This document shows, in pieces, positions 35,392 through 43,892 of a stretch of DNA of 64,000 bases. Position 1 is the stretch's first letter. Every line of letters starts with the position of its first letter. The stretch comes from an uncultured Algibacter sp. (GTDB lineage Bacteria; Bacteroidota; Bacteroidia; Flavobacteriales; Flavobacteriaceae): positions 62,001 through 126,000 of the forward strand of contig CANMZT010000010.1 in the NCBI GenBank assembly GCA_947502405.1. Direction: 5' to 3'. Both the position numbers and the translations under genes were made by a program. The notes under the pieces are model-generated. The model had not been told where the DNA came from. It saw nothing but the letters and a program-made list of their open reading frames with translations, and did no database searches.

Positions 35392-36647
35392 TAAAAAAAG
35401 TTACAACTTCTCTCTTAATTTTATGTTGTAGTTATTTTGCTTTTGCTCAAAAAGCAGTTGTTGCAGACCTAAAAATTCAAGGTAATGAAAAGATAAAATC
35501 ATCTTTCTTAAAAAAAATTGCAGCGGTAAAATCAGGAGAAAGTTTAGATTCTCTAACCATAGAAGAAGATATTAAACTCATTAAGAGATTGCCTTCCGTA
35601 TCTCATGCTTCTTATCAAGTTTTTTCAGCAGGAGATAATACGTATAATGTGTTTTACAATATAGAAGAAAATTTTACACTTATCCCTTCTGTGAATTTTT
35701 ATACCACTGATGATGATGAATTTGCATATCGTTTGGGGCTTTATGAATTTAATGCTTTTGGACGAAATATCATCCTTGGAGGGTTTTATCAAAAGGATAT
35801 TTATGATTCTCATGCCATTAACATAAGAGCTCCTTTTCTCTTTTCAAGACGTTGGGGTTTAGCAGTTAATTATCAGGATTTAACAACGCTAGAACCTGTT
35901 TTTTTTGATAATGAAACAGCGCAATACAGATACAACAACAAAAGCTATGAAATACTTGGTTTGCATAGGTTCGATTTTCATAATAGATTAGAATTTGGTG
36001 TAAACTATTTTACCGAAGATTATCGATTTAGAGGAGGAAATATAAATAACAGACCAGAGCTAAATGTTCATAAATGGTTAGCAAAAGGCATTTACGAGTA
36101 TAATAATCTAGATTATTTTTACCATTTCGTCTCAGGGTTTAGAAGCATTTTTAATTTTCAATATGTAACATCTACAAACGATATGCTTCCAGATTTTTTT
36201 ATAGGTTGGAACGATTTTTTCTATTTTAAGCGTATAGGTAAAAACGGCAATTGGGCTAACAGATTGCGTATGGGGCTTTCCACAAATGATGAAACACCTT
36301 TTGCGCCCTTTTCCGTAGATAATAACCTTAATATTCGTGGTGTAGGTAATACCATTGATAGGGGTACGGGCGTTATCGTAATCAATACTGAATATCGTCA
36401 TGCACTCTATGAAAAAGACTGGTTTGTGCTTCAAGGTAATGCTTTTGTAGATGCTGGCACATGGCGAAATCCAGGAGGCGATTTTGGTGATTTTAGCAAA
36501 AAAGATAACGTAAAAGTGTATCCTGGGTTGGGGTTGCGCTTTATTCATAAAAAGATTTACAATGCTATTTTTAGGATTGATTATGGTATTGGAATAACAC
36601 CAAATTCAAGTAAAGGTTTTGTGTTTGGTATTGGGCAGTATTTTTAA
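35388..36647 (+). CDS. Omp85/BamA-TamA-like outer-membrane protein
   Basis: 419 residues with signal peptide (F-A-F-A-Q). One POTRA-like segment follows (L-K-I-Q-G-N-E-K-I-K-S-S-F-L, then S-L-T-I-E-E-D-I-K-L-I-K), then a barrel ending in F-G-I-G-Q-Y-F. The motif N-I-R-G-V-G-N and V-I-N-T-E-Y-R near the end resemble the Omp85-family L6 and last strands. It is shorter than BamA (one POTRA only). Predicted role: outer-membrane insertion or passage of a partner, perhaps the two lipoproteins encoded just upstream. Function inferred only. Confidence 0.75.
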   Translation: MIKKVTTSLLILCCSYFAFAQKAVVADLKIQGNEKIKSSFLKKIAAVKSGESLDSLTIEEDIKLIKRLPSVSHASYQVFSAGDNTYNVFYNIEENFTLIPSVNFYTTDDDEFAYRLGLYEFNAFGRNIILGGFYQKDIYDSHAINIRAPFLFSRRWGLAVNYQDLTTLEPVFFDNETAQYRYNNKSYEILGLHRFDFHNRLEFGVNYFTEDYRFRGGNINNRPELNVHKWLAKGIYEYNNLDYFYHFVSGFRSIFNFQYVTSTNDMLPDFFIGWNDFFYFKRIGKNGNWANRLRMGLSTNDETPFAPFSVDNNLNIRGVGNTIDRGTGVIVINTEYRHALYEKDWFVLQGNAFVDAGTWRNPGGDFGDFSKKDNVKVYPGLGLRFIHKKIYNAIFRIDYGIGITPNSSKGFVFGIGQYF

Positions 36648-36754
36648 AGTATTAGTAATTACATATACATATATATGTGAATTTACGAGCAAATTTAACT
36701 GTACTTATAAAATCTTTATTTACGAAGATTTACAGTTTTAAAATGTCAGTAATG

Positions 36755-36787
36755 TTTGTGTTTTAGTGCTGGATTCTTTTATCTTTG
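36755..36787 (+). promoter_or_regulatory. Promoter of the lipocalin-like lipoprotein gene
   Basis: TTTG (36755-36758), a 21-base gap, then TATCTTTG (36780-36787) fit the Bacteroidetes TTTG/TAnnTTTG promoter well. It overlaps the longer reading frame that starts at 36766, so translation begins at ATG 36811, 23 bases after the element. Confidence 0.65.
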
Positions 36788-36810
36788 CCTCTAATTCAAA
36801 CAAATCTATA

Positions 36811-37329
36811 ATGAAAAATTTTAAATTATTTTTTTTACTAACACTAGCTGTTGCGTTTTCTTCATGTGGTAATGATGATGACGGACCATCTGTTATTGAG
36901 CTCACAAATGAAAATTTTGCAGGCACTTACGAAATTACATTTTTAGAAACGGAATATGTTGTAACAGGAGTAGCTTCTAATGGAAGTGAAGTTATAATAG
37001 AAACAGAAATTGAGAAAGGAGATACATTTACAGATGCTATTTTTGTTTTTAATACGAATGGGACATATACGACATCAGGTGGCTACAGGGCTACTTATAC
37101 TTTAACCGTTAATGGGGATTCTGAAACTGACAGTGAAATTGTAACTTTGAACGATGCTGGAACTTATAGTTTAAATGCTTCAAATAAAACCATTACAATT
37201 GATGGTGAACCGGCAAATATTGTTTCTTTTGATGGTACTAAGATGGTGCTTACAGCTGAAATTGTCGAAACCTTTAATGAAGAAACCACAACAATAAATA
37301 CGGAGATTAGATTGGTTAAACGAAACTAA
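36811..37329 (+). CDS. Lipocalin-like lipoprotein of unknown function
   Basis: 172 residues from ATG 36811, which follows the promoter element; a clean lipoprotein signal starts here (F-F-L-L-T-L-A-V-A-F-S-S-C-G-N-D-D-D-G). The mature part is a small beta barrel outline typical of lipocalin-like domains of flavobacteria: G-T-Y-E-I-T-F, G-T-Y-T-T-S-G-G-Y-R-A-T-Y, A-G-T-Y-S-L-N, K-T-I-T-I-D-G. Ligand unknown. It is a single-gene unit, bounded by its own promoter and a terminator. Confidence 0.75.
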   Translation: MKNFKLFFLLTLAVAFSSCGNDDDGPSVIELTNENFAGTYEITFLETEYVVTGVASNGSEVIIETEIEKGDTFTDAIFVFNTNGTYTTSGGYRATYTLTVNGDSETDSEIVTLNDAGTYSLNASNKTITIDGEPANIVSFDGTKMVLTAEIVETFNEETTTINTEIRLVKRN

Positions 37330-37351
37330 TACTATTTACATTGTATAAATG

Positions 37352-37380
37352 AAAAACCATCTTTTAAGGTGGTTTTTTTA
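37352..37380 (+). terminator. Intrinsic terminator after the lipocalin-like gene
   Basis: AAAAACCATC (37352-37361) pairs with GGTGGTTTTT (from 37368), allowing one G-U pair, around a short TTTTAA loop, and runs into a T tract. It lies 22 bases after the stop codon. Confidence 0.75.
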
Positions 37381-37432
37381 TTTGATTTATACTTAGCTTT
37401 AATATAATCCGTAACTATAAAAAAAAAATTAA

Positions 37433-38161
37433 ATGCGAACTTTTGCAATAGGTGACATTCACGGAGGGCTAAAAGCCCTCGTCCAATTATTAAACATATT
37501 GGAAATAAAAGATGAAGACCAACTCATTTTTATGGGTGATTACGTAGACGGTTGGAGTGAATCTGCACAAGTAATTCAGTTTTTAATAGAGCTTTCAGAA
37601 AAAATAAACTGCGTATTTATAAAAGGAAATCATGATGTTTGGTGCGAAGAGTGGTTAAGAAGTGATGATGTAAATCCTACATGGTATATGCACGGAGGAA
37701 AAGAAACTATGGAAAGCTATCAAGGGTTCTCGAAAGAAGATAGAAACACACATTTAGCGTTTTTTGAGAACATGCCATTATATCATTTAGATGAAGAAAA
37801 TAGGTTGTTTCTTCATGCAGGATTTACGTCTATGCATGGTGTAAAAAAGGAAGTTTTTGAAACTACATTTTATTTTGATAGAACCCTTTGGGAAATGGCT
37901 CTTACTATGGATAAACGTATTGAAAAAGATTCAGCTATTTATCCAAACAGACTTAAGCACTACAAAGAGATTTATATTGGCCATACACCTACAATTAATT
38001 TTAATAGTGACATTCCAATGAATGCCATTAATGTTTGGAATATAGATACAGGAGCTGCTTTTACAGGAAAAATTTCTGGAATTAATATAGATACTAAAGA
38101 AGTATTCCAGAGTGATAATTTGCCAATATTATACCCTAATGAAAAAGGAAGAAACAAGTAG
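37433..38161 (+). CDS. Metallophosphoesterase (PPP-type serine/threonine phosphatase-like)
   Basis: 242 residues of the calcineurin-like phosphatase fold, cytoplasmic. The metal motifs are G-D-I-H-G-G (Asp8, His10), G-D-Y-V-D-G (Asp36), G-N-H-D (Asn66, His67), L-H-A-G-F and the late G-H-T-P-T. The length and the early GDIHG/GDYVDG pair match bacterial PrpA/B-type or Ap4A-hydrolase-like enzymes. The true substrate is open. It is convergent with the first gene of the arsenosugar cluster, only two bases away. Confidence 0.87.
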   Translation: MRTFAIGDIHGGLKALVQLLNILEIKDEDQLIFMGDYVDGWSESAQVIQFLIELSEKINCVFIKGNHDVWCEEWLRSDDVNPTWYMHGGKETMESYQGFSKEDRNTHLAFFENMPLYHLDEENRLFLHAGFTSMHGVKKEVFETTFYFDRTLWEMALTMDKRIEKDSAIYPNRLKHYKEIYIGHTPTINFNSDIPMNAINVWNIDTGAAFTGKISGINIDTKEVFQSDNLPILYPNEKGRNK

Positions 38162-38163
38162 AA

Positions 38164-38943
38164 TTAACCTAGTTTGTTTTTGTAATACTTATGTAGGCTG
38201 TTGGCATCTGCTCCAAACCATTTTTTTACATAAATAGACCAATAGATATATTGGAGTTTCCAAACTCCAAATTTTCTATACATTCTTGCAGATGACTTTA
38301 GTTTTTTATTAATAACCACAAATTTATTTCTGGCATACAATGCATTGATTAAAATGTTGTCTTCATAAATCGTATAATTTTCATCAAAACCACCAATATC
38401 ATTAAATAGAGATTTTGTGATAAACTGACTTTGGTCTCCTCCACGGCAAGCACGCCATCTAAATTGTGTTAACCAACTTGCTAAACGTAACCACCAATGG
38501 TTACTGTCAAACTGCATTCTAAAGCACCCTGCTTCGTTCCCTTTTTCAACTTCATCAATAATTAATTGGTCAAAACCTTTAGGAGGAAGCGAATCAGCAT
38601 GTAGAAAATAAAGAATATTTCCAGTTGCAGATTTAGCCCCTATATTCATTTGTTTAGCACGCCCTTTGTCAGAACTTAAAAGAGTTATTTTGACTTGCTT
38701 TGCTTCAGGGTAAGAAAAAGAAGTATTTGTACTTTTTTCTTTTATGTAATGATAAGCTTCTTTTTCAGCATTGTTATTTATGGTAATAAAATCTTGAGTA
38801 ATAGTTCTAGTATTATCAGAACTACCACCATCAACAATAATGATTTCTGAAATGTTTTTAGAAGATGAGTTTGCAAGTAAATGCTCTAATAGTTTACCTA
38901 TAAAGGCTTCTTCATTTAAAACAGGAATTATTATACTTATCAT
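38164..38943 (-). CDS. TIGR04283-type arsenosugar biosynthesis glycosyltransferase
   Basis: 259 residues, GT2 fold: I-I-P-V-L-N-E-E at the start, V-D-G-G-S-S-D-N-T, F-L-H-A-D-S-L-P-P (metal-binding motif region) and the late F-D-E-N-Y-T-I-Y-E-D-N. This pattern corresponds to the family of glycosyltransferases found in arsenosugar clusters. It would build the sugar part of an oxo-arsenosugar; donor and acceptor are not proven. It is the distal gene of the minus-strand cluster, 33 bases after the DUF547 gene. Confidence 0.83.
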   Translation of the reverse strand: MISIIIPVLNEEAFIGKLLEHLLANSSSKNISEIIIVDGGSSDNTRTITQDFITINNNAEKEAYHYIKEKSTNTSFSYPEAKQVKITLLSSDKGRAKQMNIGAKSATGNILYFLHADSLPPKGFDQLIIDEVEKGNEAGCFRMQFDSNHWWLRLASWLTQFRWRACRGGDQSQFITKSLFNDIGGFDENYTIYEDNILINALYARNKFVVINKKLKSSARMYRKFGVWKLQYIYWSIYVKKWFGADANSLHKYYKNKLG

Positions 38944-38976
38944 ATAAATGCTTACGAGAAAATAGAAGATTTGGTT

Positions 38977-39873
38977 TTAGTCATTCAAATCCCAATTATA
39001 ATTCATAAAACGTTTTGGTGTTTTTTGTGAGATTTTCACATCTGAATATCTATTGATATACTGAATGATGCTTCCTGTGTTATTAACCAAAAAGTCTTTG
39101 TCAAACCATGCAAAGATTTTAGATATTTCTATTTTAGTTGGAGTAATATAGTTTCTTTTAGGGTCATTAATAAAAGTTTTGGTTGCATTTTCAAGTTGTG
39201 ATTCCAGTTTTAAAGCATTGAAAGCTTCATTTTGTAGTTTTGGACATGAAAAAGAGGCGCATACAATGGCAAAATGAATTCGTGGTTCATTCATTTTTCT
39301 CAAGATTTTATGTTCAATTTCATCTAAATTATACCATTTTTCTCCAAGTTTCCAATAGCGTTGGTGCCATGGCTTTTTTATGCCTTTGATACTTTCTATG
39401 GGATAATAGCGTAGAATTAAATCTACAGTCATGGCATTGTATGCATTTATCCAATAGGCAAGCTTTTCATCTCTAGTCCAAGCATCAGTTGGTAGATTTT
39501 GGCCTAAACTTGTTATATAATTTAATAACGCTTTTCTGTTAGCTTTAAAGCCTTTATAGTTAACATTTCCTTGTTTTGATACATGATCTTTAAGTAGGTT
39601 ATTCCATTTATCGTGGTTAAATGTGGTAGTCACCTTTTTTTCTTCTTCTTCTTCTTCTTCTATATTTGTTACCACATTAGTTTCTGGCTGTAAAACTTTT
39701 ATAGTATCAGTTTCTACAATAGTTTTAGTGGTTTCAGTTTCAGGAACAATAGAATCTTTTGATATTTCTACTATTTCAGTTTTTGGTTTATTGGATGATG
39801 TTTCAGTAATGCGTTTTGTGCTACAGCAAGAGCTAATAAAAAGTAGGATGAACAAAAGTTGTAGGTATCTCAT
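38977..39873 (-). CDS. DUF547 lipoprotein with poly-Glu linker
   Basis: 298 residues. Lipoprotein signal with adjacent cysteines (I-S-S-C-C), a Thr/Glu/Val-rich linker that ends in seven Glu (encoded by a GAA repeat), then a DUF547 domain from about residue 88: K-L-A-Y-W-I-N-A-Y-N-A-M, L-D-E-I-E-H-K-I-L-R and H-F-A-I-V-C-A-S-F-S-C-P-K-L. The C-terminus F-M-N-Y-N-W-D is family typical. Activity unknown. Its place inside the arsenosugar cluster suggests a link, which is inference; DUF547 genes also occur elsewhere, as at 31922. Confidence 0.85.
   Translation of the reverse strand: MRYLQLLFILLFISSCCSTKRITETSSNKPKTEIVEISKDSIVPETETTKTIVETDTIKVLQPETNVVTNIEEEEEEEKKVTTTFNHDKWNNLLKDHVSKQGNVNYKGFKANRKALLNYITSLGQNLPTDAWTRDEKLAYWINAYNAMTVDLILRYYPIESIKGIKKPWHQRYWKLGEKWYNLDEIEHKILRKMNEPRIHFAIVCASFSCPKLQNEAFNALKLESQLENATKTFINDPKRNYITPTKIEISKIFAWFDKDFLVNNTGSIIQYINRYSDVKISQKTPKRFMNYNWDLND
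39640..39660. repeat. Trinucleotide repeat (TTC)7
   Basis: Seven TTC units on the plus strand encode the poly-Glu run of the DUF547 lipoprotein linker. Unit changes keep the frame, so only the linker length would vary. Confidence 0.8.
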
Positions 39874-39886
39874 TTTAAGTTTTCTA

Positions 39887-40786
39887 TTAATCAGAATATT
39901 TGTCTTCTGAAAATACAGGATAAAGTTCTTGTTTTATAAAATCTTTGGGAAAGGTTTCATCACCAGAAAAACCCAGTTCGATATCTTTTCCACTATGCGG
40001 GATATAATTTGTTTTAAATAAATAATCCCAAATGCTTAAAGTTAGTCCGTAATTAACGCCAAACCTAACATGTTTGGGTAAAGCTTTGGCATGATGCCAA
40101 ATGTGCATCTTCGGATTATTGAAAATATATTTTAAAAAACCGTAATCCCAACCTAAATTAGCATGGTTTAAATGCCCAATAGTTATAGTGAAAAAGTAAA
40201 CTATGGCCACATCTTTGGCATCATAGTTTCCTATAATAGCAATAGGAATATAAAGTAGAGATTTATAAACCACAGGCTCCATCCAATGATAGCGTAAATG
40301 TGCTGCAAACCCCATTTCTTTAACTGAGTGATGGACTTTATGGAAGTTCCATAAAAAAGGCACACGATGTAATAAACGGTGTGTGTTCCATTGCACAAAA
40401 TCTGAAACTATAAAGAACACGAATAAGCCTAACCATTTTGGTAAATTATCTACATCAAAAAGTTGAAAACTTTTAATGGATAAACCTAGAGCACCCAAAA
40501 CATCGTTAAACAATTGGGCAGCAGTATTTGAAAGCGCAATAAGAACAATAAGATTCAATAGAAAGAAATTGAAAAACATGTAAAAGGTGTCTAGCCAAAA
40601 ATCTTTCCTGAAAATAGATTGTTTTTTTCGCCAAGGAAATATGATTTCTAAACCCCACACTAAAAGTGAAATAATAATTAAACCATAAAAATAATTATCC
40701 CAATGGTTTTGGAAGAATATCTCATTTTTAAGATAATTCCAATAACCAGAATAGGAGTTTTTTATGATGTTAATATATTTTTCGAT
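39887..40786 (-). CDS. Sterol desaturase / fatty acid hydroxylase family protein with a non-canonical start
   Basis: A membrane di-iron enzyme with the histidine clusters H-R-L-L-H, H-K-V-H-H and H-I-W-H-H plus H-L-N-H-A. The first canonical start is GTG 40660, giving 257 residues beginning inside the first membrane helix. The same frame is open upstream and reads I-E-K-Y-I-N-I-I-K-N-S-Y-S-G-Y-W-N-Y, a sequence like the N-terminus of homologs, back to ATC at 40784-40786, where homologs have Met. No ATG, GTG or TTG exists between the in-frame stop (40808-40810) and GTG 40660. The extended protein has 299 residues, the normal length, and begins seven bases after the phosphate transporter stop. 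Substrate unknown; lipid hydroxylation is likely. Confidence 0.75.
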   Translation of the reverse strand: MEKYINIIKNSYSGYWNYLKNEIFFQNHWDNYFYGLIIISLLVWGLEIIFPWRKKQSIFRKDFWLDTFYMFFNFFLLNLIVLIALSNTAAQLFNDVLGALGLSIKSFQLFDVDNLPKWLGLFVFFIVSDFVQWNTHRLLHRVPFLWNFHKVHHSVKEMGFAAHLRYHWMEPVVYKSLLYIPIAIIGNYDAKDVAIVYFFTITIGHLNHANLGWDYGFLKYIFNNPKMHIWHHAKALPKHVRFGVNYGLTLSIWDYLFKTNYIPHSGKDIELGFSGDETFPKDFIKQELYPVFSEDKYSD

Positions 40787-40793
40787 GTTTTGA

Positions 40794-41909
40794 TTAAGAT
40801 AAAGTTTCTAGTAATTTAAATAGTAAACCACTTATTATTGCTGCTATTGGTAGCGTAAGTAACCAAGATAATAATATTTTGCCAATCATTTTGTAATCGG
40901 CTTTCTTAGTGGCAGTTCCTATTCCAAAAATTGAGCCAACAGATACATGCGTGGTTGATACAGGTAAACCATGAATACTAGCCGTTGTAACTAATAAACC
41001 TGTAATAACATTTGCAGTAAAGCCTTGGCCTGAATTCATTGGTGTAATTTTTTTACTCATGGTGATACCTACTTTTTTCGCATTCATTAATCCACCAAAA
41101 GCCATGATTAAAGCAATAAAAATCATGCTCCATTTTATATCAATTACATTGATGATTAATAATAATCCAACAATTTTTGGTGTGTCATTCAATCCTCTAG
41201 CAAAACTAACTATTCCCGCGCTTAAATAGTGCAATGCATCTAATACTTTTTGAGAACTCAACCCTAAAATTTCACCGTCATAAGCTTCTATATTATTTGT
41301 TATAGTTGCTTTGAGTTTTGTTGTTGCCTTTAAAGTTATTGTGTTGTCTAAATTTAATGTAGATTTCTCTAACTCTTGTTTTTTGTGAATGTTTAATTGT
41401 GTCTTTTTAGTGACACCTAATTGCTTTCTAAAGAACTTAAATATAAGATATGCTATTAAACTTAAAATGGCGGCCATCAGTGGACTTACAATTAAGGGCA
41501 TTAAAAAAGTACTTCCCAATTTTTCAAAATTAAATTGAGATCCAACTGCCATGACTCCAGCACCAAATAAACCACCTACTAAGCTATGTGTAGTAGAAAT
41601 AGGCATGCCTATTTTTGTGGCTAAAAATACTGTTAATGCGGCTCCAAAAGCTATGGATATTGCAAAAATAGGCAATGAAATAAGAGTGTCAGGTACTAAC
41701 CCCTTTCCTGAAAAATTCTTGACCAATTCATTAGCTAAAAAAATAGCAGCAACTGAACCTGAAAAAGTGGTAACTGTTGCCCAATTTATTGCTTTTTTAA
41801 AGTTGGTTGTTCCGCTACCAAATAGTGTTGCTACACCTTTAAAATTGTCGTTGGCGCCATTACTATAAGCTAAAAAACAAGCGGAAATAAATAGAAGAAC
41901 TAGAACCAT
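40794..41909 (-). CDS. PiT-family inorganic phosphate transporter
   Basis: 371 residues with the duplicated PiT signature: S-N-G-A-N-D-N-F-K-G near the N-terminus and A-R-G-L-N-D-T-P-K-I in the second half, and repeated S-T-T-H-S/V helices. About ten membrane helices with a central hydrophilic loop. Catalyses cation-coupled phosphate uptake; arsenate is a known competing substrate of such carriers. It is the first gene after the arsM terminator on the minus strand, so it may have its own promoter. Its place beside arsenosugar genes suggests a role in arsenate/phosphate balance, which is inference. Confidence 0.9.
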   Translation of the reverse strand: MVLVLLFISACFLAYSNGANDNFKGVATLFGSGTTNFKKAINWATVTTFSGSVAAIFLANELVKNFSGKGLVPDTLISLPIFAISIAFGAALTVFLATKIGMPISTTHSLVGGLFGAGVMAVGSQFNFEKLGSTFLMPLIVSPLMAAILSLIAYLIFKFFRKQLGVTKKTQLNIHKKQELEKSTLNLDNTITLKATTKLKATITNNIEAYDGEILGLSSQKVLDALHYLSAGIVSFARGLNDTPKIVGLLLIINVIDIKWSMIFIALIMAFGGLMNAKKVGITMSKKITPMNSGQGFTANVITGLLVTTASIHGLPVSTTHVSVGSIFGIGTATKKADYKMIGKILLSWLLTLPIAAIISGLLFKLLETLS

Positions 41910-41982
41910 AAAATATTTTTATTTCATTTGGACGATAATAATTATAATTTCTTACTATTATTTTAAATAAATAGATGCTAAA

Positions 41983-42012
41983 AAAAAGAGCGACCAAAGG
42001 TTGCTCTTTTTA
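41983..42012 (-). terminator. Intrinsic terminator downstream of arsM
   Basis: AAAAAGAGCGACC pairs with GGTTGCTCTTTTT around a short AAA loop, 20 bases after the arsM stop. On the minus strand it runs into T residues. It separates arsM and its upstream genes from the phosphate transporter gene. Confidence 0.8.
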
Positions 42013-42032
42013 ATTGATTTGTAATGAGTTGT

Positions 42033-43004
42033 TTAGCAACATCCACCACCATCATAATGATAAGTAGATTCGCTAATGTAAATATCATCTCTATTAAGTT
42101 CAGCTATTGCTCCAGCTGTTTTATCACAAATGGCTAAAGGTTGGTTTTTTAATAGAACGTGCCCTTTTTTATCATCAAAATAATCTTCAGAACCATAGTA
42201 AATAGCAGCTTTACCAGTAAAAATACATGGGCCGTCTTCTGGCATAGGGTCTTTAATAGCTGCTACTTCAATAGATTCTATATAGATTAATTCGTCAGTT
42301 GGATAATTTTTAGGATCTAAAATACGGTAAGGTTTTCTGGCTCTAATTTCAATAGTGCCAAAACCAGCATCGGTTAATGCTTTTACATATTCAGCAATTG
42401 GTAAGCTTCCACTTAAACACAAAGCACGTAAACGTTCATCGTTACGCAATGTGTCATTCATGGGTTGCTCACAAGTAGGATCGCTCATAACTAAACGTCC
42501 ATGGGGTTTTAAAACACGATACATTTCAGCAATAGCTTTCTTTAAGTCATCAGCTTTAAAAATATTGAATAGGCAATTTTGAGCAGCCACATCAATGCTA
42601 TTATCTTCAACAGGTAAATTCATAGCATCTCCTTTTTTAAGATCTACAAATTCACTTTTAAACCAATCGTTTTGTGCTTCTGCTTCTTTGAAATTTTTTC
42701 TTGATGCTTCTAACATTTCATCAACCACATCAATACCTACAACACCACCTTTTTGACGATTAAAATATGCGAATTGAAGCAATTCCATACCCCCACCAAC
42801 ACCAACATAAAGCATTTTTGGATTATTTGTTAAATCTCGAGCGTGAACAGTTGAACCACAACCATAGTTCATTTCTTGCATGATTTTAGGGATTTTTAAA
42901 CCTGGTAATTCCCAAATAGGATTTGTGGTGCAACATAGCCCTACATCTGGTGTTAATGCTGCTTCTTTATATACGTCGTGGGTTGTTTCTAAGTATGTGC
43001 TCAT
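42033..43004 (-). CDS. arsM: Arsenite methyltransferase of the arsenosugar pathway
   Basis: 323 residues. The N-terminal As(III)-binding cysteines are visible (C-C at 24-25 and Cys49 in Y-G-C-G-S), followed by an SAM-binding domain L-Y-V-G-V-G-G-G-M-E-L-L with acidic motif V-G-I-D-V-V-D. A later Cys lies in S-D-P-T-C-E, and the C-terminus ends G-G-G-C-C. It should methylate arsenite with SAM, the first step towards dimethylarsinoyl sugars. It belongs with PNP, two glycosyltransferases, rhodanese and ArsS upstream on the same strand, and a terminator closes this transcript. Confidence 0.88.
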   Translation of the reverse strand: MSTYLETTHDVYKEAALTPDVGLCCTTNPIWELPGLKIPKIMQEMNYGCGSTVHARDLTNNPKMLYVGVGGGMELLQFAYFNRQKGGVVGIDVVDEMLEASRKNFKEAEAQNDWFKSEFVDLKKGDAMNLPVEDNSIDVAAQNCLFNIFKADDLKKAIAEMYRVLKPHGRLVMSDPTCEQPMNDTLRNDERLRALCLSGSLPIAEYVKALTDAGFGTIEIRARKPYRILDPKNYPTDELIYIESIEVAAIKDPMPEDGPCIFTGKAAIYYGSEDYFDDKKGHVLLKNQPLAICDKTAGAIAELNRDDIYISESTYHYDGGGCC

Positions 43005-43079
43005 GGTATATTTTCAGTAAAATTTATCTGTATAAAAATAGTTGTTTTATAAGGGTTGTATGTAACCCATATTACATAA

Positions 43080-43892
43080 TTAAAGTGTTTTAATTAATTC
43101 TTTAAAAAGGCTTACCATATCTGGTTCTGCTTTTCCTGCCATTGCTATAATTTCGCTAATATCCACGGGTTTTAAATTGTCTGGGTCGCATTCATCTGTT
43201 AAAACTGACACAGCAGCTACTTTTAAATTTAAATGGTTGGCAACAATAACTTCCGGAACAGTACTCATTCCTACAGCATCAGCCCCCATAATTTTTAACA
43301 TGCGGTATTCTGCTCTGGTTTCTAATTGCGGTCCAACTACACTTACATAAACACCTTCGTGCAATTTAATGTTGTTGGTTTTAGCTATAGATTTAAATTT
43401 TGAGTTTATTTCAGCGTCATAAGGAGCACTCATATCAGTAAAACGTTCGCCTAAAAGTTCAACGCCTTTAAATGCCAGTGGAGAACTGCCTTGAAGATTA
43501 ATATGGTCTTCAATTAGCATGAGTTCGCCTTTTTTAAAGTTGAGGTTAATAGCACCGGAAGCGTTGGAGACTAAAAGGGTTTTGATGCCTAATTTTTCCA
43601 TTATACGCACTGGATAAGTAACGTCTTGCAACGAATAACCTTCATATAAATGAAAACGCCCTTGCATGACAATAACCTTTTTACCAGCCATATTTCCGTA
43701 AATGAGTTTCCCTTTATGGAACTCAACAGTAGCCGTTGGAAAGTTAGGAATATGGTTATAACTAACCTCTTTTAGTATTTCTATTTCGTTTATTAATTGT
43801 CCTAACCCAGTGCCTAGAATAATACCTACTTCTGGATTATCAAAACCTTTGTCTTTTAAATAATCAACCGTTTCTTCTATAAACTTAATCAT
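43080..43892 (-). CDS. Purine nucleoside phosphorylase (PNP-I family)
   Basis: 270 residues with G-I-I-L-G-T-G-L-G (phosphate site), V-M-Q-G-R-F-H-L-Y-E-G-Y, V-S-N-A-S-G-A-I-N and G-M-S-T-V-P-E-V, all typical of trimeric purine nucleoside phosphorylase. It releases a purine base from a nucleoside with phosphate. In arsenosugar clusters it probably removes adenine from the arsinoyl-deoxyadenosine made by ArsS, leaving a ribosyl-1-phosphate for the glycosyltransferases; this is a pathway inference. It overlaps the TIGR04282 glycosyltransferase by eight bases. Confidence 0.9.
   Translation of the reverse strand: MIKFIEETVDYLKDKGFDNPEVGIILGTGLGQLINEIEILKEVSYNHIPNFPTATVEFHKGKLIYGNMAGKKVIVMQGRFHLYEGYSLQDVTYPVRIMEKLGIKTLLVSNASGAINLNFKKGELMLIEDHINLQGSSPLAFKGVELLGERFTDMSAPYDAEINSKFKSIAKTNNIKLHEGVYVSVVGPQLETRAEYRMLKIMGADAVGMSTVPEVIVANHLNLKVAAVSVLTDECDPDNLKPVDISEIIAMAGKAEPDMVSLFKELIKTL

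Noticed and set aside
39620-39665. Separate plus-strand Ser/Val-rich gene over the TTC tract
   Set aside because: It is the reverse reading of the DUF547 lipoprotein linker with no start signal of its own.
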